Assembly (NCBI GenBank): GCA_023512835.1
Contig: CM042092.1
Span: 41,682,258-41,746,257 of the forward strand
DNA length: 64,000 nt
Source of the DNA: Taxillus chinensis
Taxonomy: Eukaryota; Streptophyta; Magnoliopsida; Santalales; Loranthaceae
Reading direction: 5' to 3'
Below the pieces are notes generated by a model. It was not told the DNA's origin, did not search any database, and was given only the letters and a program-made list of their open reading frames with translations. A program made the translations under genes and the position numbers. Positions within the stretch are counted from its first letter, which is position 1. Every line of letters starts with the position of its first letter. Shown in pieces: positions 19,042-32,156 of this stretch.

Positions 19042-21594
19042 ACATTGACTGCTAAAAATATACCATTCACTGAAGGATAAATTTAGCTATAGGGTTCACT
19101 TCAGATTTGGGAAGAATAATAAGATTATTAGATTTAATGCTAATTGAGAAAGTGCATAAGTATTGGGTGCTCAAGAATTGTGTCATCTTCTTGGTAACAT
19201 TGTGAAGAAGCAAATTGGAAAGTAACCGGGCAGAATTTAAGTAATCATTGTGAATATTTTTCTCTAGGTTCTCATTCAGGATGTTAACTGAATAAGTCCT
19301 GATTTGCGCTTGGAGTTCAATAGAATTAGTGCATTGAAGTTTAGATCTTGGTACTAGCCTAATTTCAAAATGTTATTCCAAATTTATATTTTCCCCATCA
19401 TTTATCAAATTCCCATTTGAAGGGTGCCTAATTTTTTGTTAAAAGTTCATGAGAATGGTTTCTTGTGTTACTTTGCTTTTTCTCAGGCTCATTTGATTTT
19501 GCTCCTATTCCCATTTTCTTTTTCTCAATTCTAATTTTTAAATATGAAATATGAATGTTTGGTTAATCGTTTTCCAAATAATTAGGAGTGGGATCAAAGA
19601 AGGGTTTAAAAGTGGGGTTCTAATTTTTACGATTCCACTGTTCCCATAACGTGTATTTGATTTTCTTCCTAAAATCCTATGAAAAATAACTCTTAAAATC
19701 CCATGAAAAATAATATAAAATGCAATATTTTGCTGGAGCTTTTGAATGTATATTTAAATATTGTTGTTATTTTGTTCCTTGGTCTTTTTTTTTTTGAAAT
19801 GCTTTGGGTATTTTAATGGTATTCATTAATTATAGCCCAATATGGGCATTGTTTAGACATTATGGCTTTTGTGCTTTGCCCCCATGTGGGCTTATTCTAT
19901 TTGGCCTTATGGCCACTTATTTCCCTTTATTAGGTTTTCTTTCTATGGTCACTGTCATCACTGGTCTTTGTCCGGGCCCATTTGGGGTGGGCTCAACCGA
20001 AACCAATGGTGAGAAATTTAGAGTCGCCACCAACTGTTTTGGGGTACAGTTGGATACCCTCTACTTTGAGTAGTTTAAGATATGGTCAGCGTTATCAGAG
20101 AAGGGTTCAGGAGTTGGTTACGTGTAGGAAAGGATTAGCACCTCTATAATGCCCTTTCGGTATCTATTTTCGGAGGAGGAGGTTTCTACTTATTTTCACT
20201 GCTGTGATTGGGTTGAGTTTCCTAGAAAGTCTATGCTTTTTATTTAGCTAAGTTATTTGTTAAAGTTATGGTTAAAATTGATTTACCCTAAATCTCTAAA
20301 GGGAATCCAACATGTTTTGTTTTGCTTTTGCTATGGAAAAAGAAATCCTAAGATTTTTTTTGTTTTATTTTGTTTTGTTTTTTTGAAAAGTGAAGTTCTA
20401 AAAAAAATTAAAATTAAAAATAAAATAAAAAAAAATTGAAAAGTTTTTTTGTTTTGGTTTTTTGGTTGGAATTTTTTTTTTGTTTTTTTGAAAGAATTAA
20501 AACTAAGAACTAATACATGTTTTTTTTGTTTTTTCAAAATGTGTTTTTTTTGTGAAAGGATAAAACTATGAACTAACACAGGTTAAACAATAATATATAA
20601 AGTTGTATGTGTAATTGTGGCATCCACAAATCAAATAACAATTCAGTCTTTTTTTTTCTTCATCTTCTCTTTTTTTTTTTTTGCCTCTCTTTACTCTCCT
20701 TTTTTTACTATATTTTACATATTACAACGTACAACATAAAAAGAAAAATATAACATACACCCACAACATAAAAAAAATACATATAATATAAATATAAATA
20801 AGCTAAAAATAAAGACTAGAAAAATACTAAAAATTACATCAAATATAAATACAAATAAGTTCAAAAATAAAGACACAAATGCAAATTCAACACTGGACTT
20901 TTGTTTGAATTACCCTATTCGCACTGAAAGTCACCTGCTCACCCAAATCACCAAATTGTAGTGGCGCAAATTATGAAAATCAGCTGGGGTTTAATCTGAA
21001 GATGGTAGGGGTATGTTAGAGTTGAGAGAAATTGATGAAAAGGATTTAAATGTGATAGAGAGAGGGAAGATATATCTTTTGGGCTGAAACTATGAGAGAG
21101 ATTTTTATTTTGGGTGAGAGAACCCGTACAAGAGAGGAGTGAGAGAAGGAGGATTTTTGGAAAGGGAACTCGTAGGAGAGAGAGAGAATATGGGAAGGAG
21201 AGTTTTATTTTATTTTTTTATTTTGGGAAAAGGAGAGAATTAGGCAAACATCTGGATATTCCTCTCTGGGCGTAAGTCTCAGGCGAAGGGAAAGAGTTTG
21301 GGGGTAAGTCTTCTTGTGCGAGGGGAAGGACCTCCTTTTTAATTCCTTTGGACGTAGCCTCATTATTGCTGCATTTATTGATGTATTATTCATGCCAACA
21401 TTTTTTATTTTTGGATTCCATCTTATGTTGGGTGGACTGACGACCTATGATTGCCCTTTTTGGTTTCATATGAGCACATGTGACCGACAGGCATTGAAAA
21501 GCATCTGCACAGCTAATACAAACACATCCCATGAAGAAACAGTGAATGAGCGAAGGTCAAAGGTTGGTGGGGTCGAAGTTAGTGGAGGCTTGGA
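19042..21594. other. Long AT-rich spacer with remnants of an unidentified LTR element
   Basis: No coding region is found. The stretch 19990-20070 contains GAGAAATTTAGAGTCGCCACC-like sequence, a type I recall from leader regions of plant Ty3/gypsy elements. 20330-20560 is dominated by T runs, 20730-20880 by A runs, and 21010-21300 by purine (GAGAG) runs. Small open frames here have no family resemblance. Confidence 0.45.
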
Positions 21595-21955
21595 TCCGGA
21601 TCATTGAAAGGCTATTATGGATGATTGGAGCTTATTTCGGATGATTGGAAGGCTCAGATCCTTACTCCGTGTCAATGGGGACTTAGTCCGGATCAATAAA
21701 AGGCTCGGATGCTTACTTCGTGTTAGTGGGAGCTTAGTCCGGATCAATGGAAAGCTCGGATCCTTACTTCGTGTTAGCGGAAGCTTAGTCCGGATCAATG
21801 GAAGACTCAGATCCTTACTCCGTATCATTGGAAGCTTAGTTCGGATCAATGAAGGCTTGGATCCTTACTCCGTATCGGTGGAAGCTTAGTCTGGATCAAT
21901 GAAGGCTCGAATTCTTACTCTGTGTCAGTGGAAGCTTAGTCCGGACTAGTAATGT
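21595..21955. repeat. ~51-bp tandem repeats containing the GGATCCTTACTCCG core
   Basis: About six units of the form CTTAGTCCGGATCAATGG then CTCGGATCCTTACTTCGTG follow one another. The core is the reverse complement of the GGAGTAAGGATCC motif seen in LTR C. Open frames on both strands (repeats of SLVRINGRL and LPLIRTK) are by-products of the repeat. Confidence 0.85.
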
Positions 21956-23093
21956 TTCAGATTTGACCATTTTTTTAACTTTTAATTACCTTTTTATCCT
22001 TACCCAAAATGCCAAAATGGACGAACTTTGGGGGATTGTTTGGGAAGTCCTATATTTGCCTAAATAATCATTTTGGAGAATCCCGCATGGACACATTTCC
22101 GGGCCCTTTGACCAGGGGCATTGACCGTCTTTTGGCAAGTTTAACTTTTTCCGATGTATATTATTTTGACCACAACTTCTTCGTTTTAAGTCAGAATTGG
22201 GCTCGGTCAAGTGCGTTAATCTCCAAATTTCGTCCTCTATCACTTGGTGTTGGTCTTGGGGCACTCTAGGGGCTTGCAATAGAGGTAATCAATTTCAGGC
22301 TTCCTTATTCGTGTCAATGTATCTATCTTGTGCAAATTGGGGTTAACATCAACTCCAAACCATTCCTTGGTAGTGGGGAATCCTTAAGGACCTGTTCAAC
22401 AAGGTATATGGCATTGGTAGACAAATATATACAAATAGGGTTAGTATGTCTAGCCCGGACAAAATGGGATCCAACGGTTTACCACTGGTATACTATATTT
22501 TTCTGTTGTTGATACTTCTATATGAGGCTGCACAATATGCTATTTAAGTTTGACTAAGATTATGAATTATTGAATATTTGTCGCTGCATAATCTGCTATT
22601 TAAGTTTGATTTGCAAGTGTGGACTTAATTTTACTAGGGACTTTATTATTGTATATTTATATCATTGCTTTAAACCCAGTTGCACCCATATACTTTTTAA
22701 GTAGCTGAAAATTCTTTAAATAATATTAATTATATAGATATATAATAATACTGATAGATTGATTATTGGTTTTTTCGTGCAACATGATAGATTGCTTGCA
22801 ATTTATTTTGGCATGGAATGAAGATAACATTACTAGGTTTTTTTTGAGACAATTAGTATTTATATTATGGTTTTAAAGAGATAGATGTTAACTTTTATTT
22901 GGACATGGTTATTTTGGATTGTAACATTTCAGAATACTATTTATTAATGTATGTGAATGAAATTAGTGGTGCAATTTAGATAGTTTGGTTTTTTTTGAAA
23001 ATTTGGTTGTTTTTGTAATATATTTGTGAAATTTTAACTAATGATTGTAAGCATTTGAAAAGGCTTACTATATTTTTGTGTGATCTATCATAA
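21956..23093. other. AT-rich spacer with dispersed repeat pieces
   Basis: 22166-22256 and 22447-22484 are relatives of 10872-11131 and 57030-57233. The remainder to 23093 is AT-rich without recognised features. It could be internal sequence of the CACTA-like element that ends at 23444. Confidence 0.4.
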
Positions 23094-23444
23094 GCCTTTT
23101 TGGTGTGTTAGGTCTGCTTGGCTTATAATATGTATCCCACTTTCTGTAACACGAAAAATGTAATATTGTATGATTTTTTGCATCATATAACTGTAGCATA
23201 AGAAAAAGTGTTATGTAAAGAGTACTATAGTAAGCTTAAAAAATCTTACGAAAATGATTTATAAAGCAAGAACATGTGTTACCGTATGATCTACAAAGAA
23301 CATTAAAATCATAATACAAACTAAAGTGTTACCAAAAGGTGGGGGACATTCCATAGGGCAAGCAGACCTAACACCCCAAAAAGTGTTACGGTATCCTACA
23401 GTAACACATTTTATGTCTTACTAAATGTCTGATTTCTTGTAGTG
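23094..23444. mobile_element. CACTA-like right end with fold-back arms
   Basis: The right terminus ATTTCTTGTAGTG (23432-23444) is, reversed, CACTACAAGAAAT, the En/Spm-type inverted repeat. Inside it are several GTGTTAC motifs and an imperfect inverted repeat: GCCTTTTTGGTGTGTTAGG (from 23094) against CCTAACACCCCAAAAAG (to about 23383). No matching left terminus was found, so the element is truncated or its left end has diverged. Confidence 0.55.
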
Positions 23445-23696
23445 GGAGTAAGGAATCCAAGCCTTCTACTAGCAAGGAGTAAGGAATCCGAGTGATCATT
23501 GATACGGAGTAAAGATCTGACTGTTCCACTAGCCTAGAGTAAGGAATCCGAGTGATCATTGACACGGAGTAAGGCATTCGAGCTGCCCACTAGCATGGAG
23601 TAAGGAATTCGAGTGATCATTGACACAGAGTAAGAAATCCAAGCCTTCCTTGGCACGGAGTAAGGAATCCGAGTGATCATTGACACGAAGTAAGGA
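23445..23696. repeat. GGAGTAAGGAATCC motif array (end of duplication copy 1)
   Basis: Alternating ~31-bp units carry GGAGTAAGGAATCCGAG and TGATCATTGACACGG. The array is cut at 23696 by the duplication join. The uncut continuation is at 40403-41060. Confidence 0.85.
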
Positions 23697-25267
23697 CTTT
23701 TGCTAAAGGACCATGGGGAAATTATGAGTGCTTTGTCTGTATGTTGCAAAAAGGTTGTAGTCTATCATCAAAACTACGTCGTTTTGATGATGGGATTCAT
23801 TTAATCAAAACTACGTCATTTTGGGGGTTGAGTTGTCTATATAAAGATGTGAAGACTCCTTGTTTTAGGTTTAGGGTTCTCTTCAGTCTGTGCGCCGTCG
23901 TAGAGAGAGAGAGAGCTTGAGAGAGGGAAGGAAGGGGAGGCTGGTTCTTGCGCGAGCGTCTTGCGTGGGGAGGACGGCATCTAGTGCGGGAGCAAGGAGG
24001 ATCTGCTTTAAGGTAGGGGTTTTGTCCTTCTTGATCTCTCTCTCTGTTCTAGGGTTCTTGGGTAGATTATGGTTTATACCTGCTTGTATATATATTATAT
24101 ATGTAAATCCATATAGGTGTGATCTCCTATATGGATGTTGGCCTTTAATGACATTTTTTGGTTTGTTTCGGTGTTAGTGTGATGCATGTAAAGTGTTCGA
24201 TAAAATGCCTATGTGACATGCCTGTTACATGTTTAACAAAATGACTGTGTGTATATGCCCGTTACATGTTTGAGAAAATGCCTGTGCGGGCTGGGTTCAC
24301 GAGCCTGTGAATGTATGCACGCTACATGTTCGATCTTGTGTTGCGTGAAGTTATGCACACCAAGTGTTTGGTTTTATACCTGTGAGGCTATACATGCTAA
24401 GTGTTTTATGTTATGTCTGTGTGACTATGTGTGGCTATGTGTCTTTGTGTTTTGTGAAACCCGGTAGCTGTGGAAGCTCGGGACTGTTTTGTGAAACCCG
24501 GTAGTTGTGGGAAGCTCGGGACTGTTTTGTGAAACCCGGTGGTTTGTGGAAGCTCGGGACTGTTTTGTGAAACCCGGTAGTTGTGGAAGCTCGGGACTGT
24601 TTTGTGAAACCCGGTAGCTGTGGAAGCTTGGTACGGTTACCGTGAAACCCAGTAGGTGTGGAAGCTTGGGACAGTTCCGTGAAACCCGTAGTTGTGGAAG
24701 CTCGGGTCTATTTCATAGAACCCGGTGGTCGTGGAAGCCCGAAATTGTAAATGTTACCTTGTGTGGCTATGGACATGATAGCTTGTGTGGCTGTGGCAAA
24801 GGTTGTACATGTGACTTGTGTGTTGATGTTTGACCGGATTATAAACTGCTTGTACCTTGTTGTCACTACACTGCACTTGTGCACGTCCACATGTAGATGA
24901 TAGGAGCATGGGATGGGTCGGGGAGACATGATCCCTACTGAGCTGTGGTTGCTCACCCCTCCTACCGTGTTATTTTCTTACAGGGACCTACATGCGTTAG
25001 GTGGGAACACCAAGTTGGGAGACTTGCTTATGGCTTGCTTATTGTTCTTGAATTTTGTTGTTTTTATGAACTTTGTAGCCCCAGTGGGGAGATCTTGTAA
25101 TGTGGAGCTTAATGTAATAAATGTAATGTTTGAACTTAATAAATATTTGGTTTTGTCTCTGAATATAAAATGTGATGTGTACATTGTATTCTAACCCCTT
25201 TATTCAAACCCGAGTAAAGGGAGGGTCACATTCCGGTCTCCTCGGGTTGGAAATCCGGGGCGTGACA
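23697..25267 (+). mobile_element. LTR A, 5'-truncated (duplicate)
   Basis: It corresponds to 6704-8272. It lacks the first 342 bp of the LTR, including the four G-boxes, but keeps the ACGT inverted repeat, the TATA-like box (23838-23846) and the 37-bp repeats (about 24453-24740). Confidence 0.92.
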
Positions 25268-25417
25268 GAAGACCACTGTCATGACCCAAAGCCACTAGAA
25301 AGGAAAGGGTGGTATAAATGATAAGAAGATAGAGAGACATCCGAAGGTCTCCAAGACTACTAAAGTGAACAAATACACTCAGAAGTCTAATCATTCCAAG
25401 CATTTGAGGAAATATAA

Positions 25418-25846
25418 TACCTATGTCATTTCTACAAATGTGCGGATTCCAAGACTACTGTCCTCATTACGTACCAGGTCTTGACGCCGCACTTTATGTT
25501 GGTTGCTTTTCTGATTCCGTCCAAGCAGTTGATCTTGATTGATTCTCATCAGGTTGTGGATAACAACATTAGAAAGAATCAATGGGAACCATTACATCTT
25601 CGACTGACCAAAACAGTAAAGCAATCCAGGCTTTATGAAGAAATGGGCCAGACTCCCTTGGCTCCAACTGAAAAGCTGAAGGCGGCAGTCCGGAGCAAGA
25701 AGCAAGTGCCACAACAGCCCGATGGAGATAGTTGCGGAGCCTTTGTCCGCTTCTTCATCAAATCATTTATAAAGGTGGATAAAAATGTGAACAACATCCG
25801 CAACTATACATTGGAGCAGACAATGGAGCTTAGAGAGAGGCGGTGA
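25418..25846 (+). pseudogene. Ulp1/C48-like protease domain (duplicate, frameshifted at the end)
   Basis: This is the duplicate of 8422-8889. The His, Asp, Gln and Cys positions and the DSCGAF block are kept. One residue after the nucleophile region is changed (Arg in place of Cys in GAFVRFF). The C-terminus shifts frame at GAGAGGCGGTGAC, where copy 1 has GAGAGGGCAGTGAC. The change sits on a CAG triplet and may be a base-call error rather than a mutation. Confidence 0.72.
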
Positions 25847-26027
25847 CAATGATCTTCAAGTATAGTAAGCCTTATGTACCTTAATGTAAAATTCATGTAT
25901 TAAGGCAAGATTGTACTTTGTTGTTGATATAATGAAAATGGAAGTTATCTTTATTACGTATATTATCTTTGTGCTTCGCTTACAGTTAGATTACAAAGGG
26001 TTTTGACATATCCATAATTGGGAAGAT

Positions 26028-27440
26028 TGTTGGATCAAACCCCGAATTTGGATGATGCGGATAAAACCCTATGTAATTTGATTTGAGACATTGCATGTTT
26101 TATCTTAAGTTGTTGCGAAGATATGAGCTTAATCCGGACCTTCAATTGTGAGAGCAAAGCTAAGGACATGATACATAATCCTGATTCGGACAAGAGTGAG
26201 TGTTGTCAAACACTTGGTAAATAGCCAAGTCTACACTTCATACCGAATAAGGATCATTCGTGCGGACAAAACACTTAAAGCTACGAGACTAGGGAATCTG
26301 CGTCTTAGAGTTTTAAACGTCTAAGTCAAATAGATGCGGAATAAGAATCCTAGTCTATAACTCGCACGAGTAAGAGAAAGTCATCGCGGAATAAAAACCT
26401 AAGTCTTCCACTCAAGCGGACTAAGGAAAAGAAGACACGGAGTAAGGAATCCGAATCTTCCATACATGCGGAGTAAGGAACGACTTGTGTGGAATAAGGA
26501 CCCAAGTCCTTATTCGCACGGAGTAAGGAAAATAGATGCGGAGTAAGAAATCCTAACCTTTTACTCATGTGGAGTAAGGTTGCACTGATACGGAGTAAGC
26601 CATCCGAACTTTTACCTCATGTGGAGTAAGGAAGCGCCGATACGAGTAAGCCCTCTGGGACTTCTCTTTTATACCAGGTAAGGAAGCGCTAACACGAATA
26701 AGGATTCCGGTATCAAACTGACACGGAGTAAGCAATCAATGATAGGGAGTAAGGATCCGAGCTTCATTAAAACAAAGTAAGGAACTTTACAACGGATTAA
26801 GAAGATGCTGCTTCAACTTATCTCTTCGCATTCAAAATAGTCAGCTCGCTGCATCCTGATGTAAGACAAACTCATTGAGAACCTAAAACATCTTACACAT
26901 GGCTCACACGGATAGGTGGACATAACTTTAACTGCACCTCGGAACTCACAAAGACACTTATGCTTTACAAATCCAAGATCTTAAACTCCACATCCGCATC
27001 AATCAAGGTAGAGAAGTTGCCGAGGAACAATCAATGCTGCAAGTTGCTCGGAAGAACAAGTTCCAAGGATGCTCCCAACAAATGGCTATATATTAGACCT
27101 TGTATATTTTCATATGAGTTGATGTTAAGCGCGCGAAGTGTAATAGAAGATATATACGTGCATGTATGTACTAGAGCTAAAACAAAGATATTGGCTAGTG
27201 TGTGAGTGACTTGTAAACAAAGTGTTAGAGAGTTTGTTTAGTATATTGAAAAGCTTTACAAGCTTTAATCTGCTATATTTTGTTGTAATTATCATTTGCT
27301 AAAAAATAAAATACTTTCACTATCTCATTATCTCACACATTGATCTTATCTCTTAACCAACATTAGTGTTGCGCCTAGAGTAAGAAAAAGAGTTTCGATA
27401 AAAGCCTATTCACCTCCCTCTAGGCTTCCAGGGATCAACA
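26028..27440 (+). mobile_element. Family C LTR (duplicate of 9035-10447)
   Basis: It has the same 1413-bp length and the same ends (TGTTGGATCAAACC to GGGATCAACA), and it includes the GGAGTAAGG array at about 26330-26785. Several CAG sites differ from copy 1. Confidence 0.88.
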
Positions 27441-28448
27441 AGAAGAATGCCATGCAAGTTACGAGAAGCGAAAAAAAGGAAAAAAAGGAAATTTTATTAT
27501 TCTATTTGACAATTTTAACTGATGGTTTTGGTTTTTGGGATCAGTAAAACAATCCAACTTTCAATAAAATGCGAAAAAATGAGTTTTGGACTCGGAGCGT
27601 CACGAGTAGCAATCCCGTATCTTTTTTTTTCTTGAAAATGAGTTTATTTTTATGTCATGACCGCACTACATGTCCCGAAATCGCTTTATTATTGAAAAAG
27701 GTTTTTTTTTTTTAAATTAAGCTCTGTGAGCAAAGATATGCAATATATACATCAAAATTCTCAAAATGATAAAAGGAGTAAGAAGATGAGGTTTTTGACC
27801 TGATTCGGAGTGCCATTTTGAATATGGGCCGCTAATTGACCATTATTAGCGGTCCAAATATGGTTTTGATCATAACTTCCTCGTTTGACCTCGGATTTGA
27901 GCATGGTCAAAGGCGTTGATACTCAAATTTGATTCTCTATCACATCAGACTAGCTCATAGGCATTTGAAAGTCTTTTTAAAGAAGTCATTGAAGCTGCAC
28001 CCTTCGAATCGATGATCACATCTCTTTATTTATCTATACAAAGTGAGTAACGAATATAAAAAGTATAAAGCAAAAAAATAAATGTATATGTCCAACCCTG
28101 ACAAAATAAGGTCCAACAGATATGTAGGTATTAAAAAAAATCACTGGGTGGCAACTTGGGCGCGTGATATTTTTGATGCGCGGCATATTTTGGATGAAAT
28201 GTAAGTGTTACCTGGCAACAAATTAAATCCCTCTTTGATGCTTATACCAAATAAAGAAAAAACAAAAACAAATACACACACTCTTATTTATCAACGACAC
28301 CACACACACTCTCCCTCATTCATTGACGAACCTTAGAACAGTTTTACACTTCCTTCTCTCACGTACCCACCGGGCCAAAACAGGGAAAGAGAGAGAGAGA
28401 TCTCTGATCACAGCTAGATTCCCTGGCGCTTGAGACAGACAAAACTCG
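27441..28448. other. AT-rich spacer (duplicate of 10448-11451)
   Basis: It has the same dispersed repeat pieces as copy 1 and no genes. Confidence 0.5.
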
Positions 28449-28865
28449 ATGATGGTCGCCAGATGTGGATGGTTGGTTGGTGGATGCTCGTGGATAACCA
28501 TAGGAGGAGCGTCGAGAGTTGTCAGAGAGCTATTAAGGTCATGGGATGAGATTCGCTTCTTCTTCTTCTTTTATGATACGTCTTGGCTCTTGAGGCTTTG
28601 GGATGACATTGAATCCGCTAGCGGTGGAGATGGAGAATCGGTCAAGGAGGGGGAGCCTAAGAATGCTCTTCGGCTAGGGGAGTTAATCAAGAGGTTGATA
28701 GTTTTATCTTGTGAATCTATTGCCGAAGTTGGTTCTTGCAATGTGTTCTTGGTTGGGACTAGACAAGTTTCCCTGGCAAGTGTTTCATTTGATCTTGTTC
28801 TTAAAACTACTTATTTGTTTGGTTTTGATGAAGTTGAGTTTATATATATATATATATATATATAA
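28449..28865 (+). CDS. Hypothetical frame (duplicate of 11452-11892)
   Basis: It matches copy 1 except for Gly in place of Ser at two positions and a shorter Ile-Tyr tail from the shorter microsatellite. No domain is recognised. Conservation is explained by the duplication and is not evidence of function. Confidence 0.22.
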   Translation: MMVARCGWLVGGCSWITIGGASRVVRELLRSWDEIRFFFFFYDTSWLLRLWDDIESASGGDGESVKEGEPKNALRLGELIKRLIVLSCESIAEVGSCNVFLVGTRQVSLASVSFDLVLKTTYLFGFDEVEFIYIYIYI

Positions 28866-30029
28866 AGTTTATGCTTGTTCATGACAAAACTGTTAGTATA
28901 TCAATGCGCTGACATCATGTTTGCATTTCGTAAGAATACATTGGTTTGCAAAGGAATAGTAAAGCTTTTATTTGTCTAGTGTTCTTCGAATAAGATGGGA
29001 ATGAGAAATTCTAAATTCTATTCCTTTATTTGGTAAATGACAAATTGTTATGGAATGACGAGGTATTAGATTTAGATGATATAACTGATAGTAGCTTTCT
29101 TGGATGGACCAATCCCATAAAGAAGTTCAGGCCGTGATAAGCTATTTGAAATAGCATGTCAGATAATTTCTACAAGTCAGCTACCTGCTTTTAATTTTCG
29201 GCCTACTGTAGTAATGTTTGCATCCTTTATCTTATAATATGTTTCTCCTACTATAGGTTATTTTCTTGGAGTTATGTTCAAGTCGGGTGGCTCGTGGCTT
29301 TATTGACTCCTCAAAATTTGATGGTTCGACTTCTTTGGTTTAGAACTCTTTCTAAGAATACATTTTAGTTGCTGTTGTATAATTTAAGAAACACCAGAAA
29401 TGACCTTGTAAAGTAAAAAATTGAAAGTCCCTCTAGGATGGACTTCAAAATAATTTTAAGTATACATATTATATTAATAATTCATATCAGTGTGGTCGAT
29501 CTTTTGGGCATTAAAATGTTTGTTTTTTCAGTTTGGCCGATCTTTTGGGTTATGCAATATTTTAATCATGATTCAGTTTGTTTCATTTGATTTTCAATAC
29601 AGAATCAAGATCTTGGTGTATATTGTTCTAAATCAAAGTCTGGCTTTGGGTAATTTCATGAAAGTAATAAATCATATTGACTATCTGTCCTACAATTTAT
29701 GTTTCATTGAAGAAAGTAGAAAATTTGTTTTTATGGCATGATCTCTCGACAAACAAGCCCTAAAATAAGTACTTAGAGGTACTTATGTTTTTATGTTTTT
29801 AGAGGTACTTGTTATACTCACCCTAAAATTATATATGTAGTCCAAATGTGTGCCTTCACCCTAATTCTATTAGTTGGAATAAGTGTAGCAATAAAGGAAT
29901 TTATATGGTTATTTACAAGTATTAGCATCAACATCAAAAGTCTGTAACACCTTATGTCCTTGTGTTTAATAATTTAATTAGATACATATATTGTATTGTA
30001 ACTTTTAGGTTTTAGAAAGACTTTTTAAT
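28866..30029. other. AT-rich spacer (duplicate of 11892-13056)
   Basis: Nothing is recognised. Confidence 0.5.
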
Positions 30030-30037
30030 GTAAGTCC

Positions 30038-30829
30038 TAGGGATGGGCAACGAATACCCGTCCCCGTTACCCCGCCCGCTATCCGCTTCGCCCCGCTATG
30101 CGAAGCGGGTAACCCCGCCCAAGCAAGAGCGGGGTGCGGTTTTTAAACTTGACACCCCGCTCCCGGGCGGGGACGGGGAGCGATAATAGGTAGCGGGGTA
30201 CCCCGCCCGCCCGGCCCCGCCTAATTTTAATATTGTTTATTTATAATTTTATAATATTTTAAATATGATTATTTAACTATTATTTATGATTTTTAATATT
30301 TTTGAATGATATTTATTATTGTAAAATTAAATTATTTTTAATAATTTTTTGGTTAAAAATGATGTAGAAATTTAATTTAAGCCAAAATTATTGATATGGA
30401 CATATCTAATAAAAAGCGATAACAAGATGTAAATAAATCGAACCTCATTCGCAGACACATTAAAGAACAGTATATCCTATCACGCCTATATATGGAACGA
30501 GATATAATCTTAAAATTTAATCTACTACCTAAACGAGGACAAGGATGCGGTAATAGGTTGATTCCGACTCGACAGGACTCGAATTACTTCATCAACCTGC
30601 CGTGGAGCCTCTAAAAAGCAAGATTGTATTAAGAAATAAATCAATAAAAGTCGATAGCGGGGTGCGGGCGAATGAAGCCTCCCCCCGCTTACCCCGCCAT
30701 AGGATGGGGTACCCCGCCCCGCCTACACATGGGGCGGGGTACGGTTTTAAAAAAATTTTACCCGCCTAGGCGGGGGCGAGGTACGGTAATAAGTAGACCC
30801 CGCCCCCGCTATGGCGGGTAGCACCCCTA
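30038..30829. mobile_element. Non-autonomous hAT-like element (duplicate)
   Basis: It is the 792-bp counterpart of 13065-13859. The same 8-bp target duplication GTAAGTCC is at 30030-30037 and 30830-30837. Small indels occur in the C/G runs. Confidence 0.85.
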
Positions 30830-31113
30830 GTAAGTCCTTATCATATGTATTCGTAAATTTGGTCCCTAAAGTTATTACTTTCAGTATGTGACTTTCAATT
30901 GCTATTTATTTATTTTTCCAGTGGGTGGAACCATAATTGTTTCAATATGTGACTTTTAGTATGTGACTTTCAATTGTTATAAAGATAATATATTATTTTA
31001 TTATACTTGTCTGATAAAAAAAAAATTGTCCTTTCAAATTCCACATACTTTTCAGCTGTGTTAGTTCCCATAATTTCTCACAATTTATATGTCACATTTT
31101 CCTTACTATATAG

Positions 31114-31649
31114 TGTTGAGCCCTCTCATAAAGGATGCTTGTTGAAGCATTGCAATGCCATAATGAAGTGGTCGGTCAGTCTCTTATTCAACTTAACCAT
31201 TGATGATTATATTTGCAATAATCTTGAATGACTTTTAGTTCTTCTGTACTAACATTTTTACATGGGTCTGATCATGTTGGATTATTTTAGTCTGATTGGG
31301 ATATTGCTCTAATATTTTGGCCAACCTTTAAAATGTTCTTTTTTTGGTTAATAAAATGCTGGCAAGATAAGCCATCGAATTGCAGGCCCATAGTTTATTT
31401 TAATATTTGATTATAAAGCTCAAAATTTATTAATATTTTATTTTTAATTAGGCTTCTCAACTACTTCTAGAATCTTTCATATTTTCATGTAACCTCCATA
31501 CATCATTGCATTCTTGTAATTGATATTAAATTTGCACCTTCACGTTTTCTTATTACAATTTTTTGTGGTTCATTATTGTTGGATGCATCATGGTTTTCCT
31601 AGAATCATTTTGAAAATTTCCTTACAGTTCTTGGTAAACTTAATGGCCA

Positions 31650-31713
<64 letters not shown>

Positions 31714-31813
31714 TCATAAGGTTGATATGGCTGGTGATGGAGTCAACGATGCGCATGTGCTAAAGAAAGTAAGCATTGGAGTTGCAATAGCTTTTGGAAC
31801 TGTTGTTGCCAAG
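31114..31813 (+). pseudogene. ECA3-like P-type Ca2+-ATPase remnant (duplicate)
   Basis: Exon A is 31114-31170 and exon B 31721-31813. The coding parts and the one-base loss in exon A are the same as in copy 1, so the frameshift predates the duplication. The (ATT)n run in the intron is longer (31650-31713). The intervening intron also differs near 31358, where copy 1 has extra bases around 14392-14407. Confidence 0.7.
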
Positions 31814-32156
31814 GTCCTGTCCTAGTGGCCTTCTCATTTATTTTACTTGTTTATGTTGTGATTGTGAAAGTCCATAAATTAAACCAATCATTGGGAAAAA
31901 TTCAAGAAATAAAACATGAAAAACTAACTACTAGACTACATCGAATACACGTACGTAACACGAGAGTGCTAGTCCACCTCAATGAAGTTCCCAAGAAACA
32001 ACTTTGCTTCTTAACTTTTGAAAACTGAATATATAAGGAACTAGGTTATTTGTGCAACAAGTTTAAAAGTTTTATATTCATTATATTTCTTTTTTTTTTT
32101 CCCATTTTTTATGCTTGGTTATTTTATATTCATTATATTCATTTTATTTTTTTATT

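Larger units (their letters stand above)
6704..23696 (+). repeat. Direct tandem duplication, copy 1 (~17.0 kb)
   Basis: The block starting CTTTTGCTAAAGGACC at 6704 reappears in full from 23697, in the same order and orientation. The left edge lies 342 bp inside LTR A. The right edge is in a GGAGTAAGG-type array. At the join, GAAGTAAGGA (end of copy 1) meets CTTTTGC (start of copy 2). No useful homology exists between the two edge sequences. Confidence 0.95.

Noticed and set aside
20331..20579. Lys/Phe-rich frames around 20257-20579 and 37218-37603
   Set aside because: They arise from A and T homopolymer runs and have no conserved features.
21601..21889. Leu/Arg/Ile repeat proteins on both strands
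   Set aside because: Both strands are open because the 51-bp DNA repeat is a multiple of three without stops; there is no family match.
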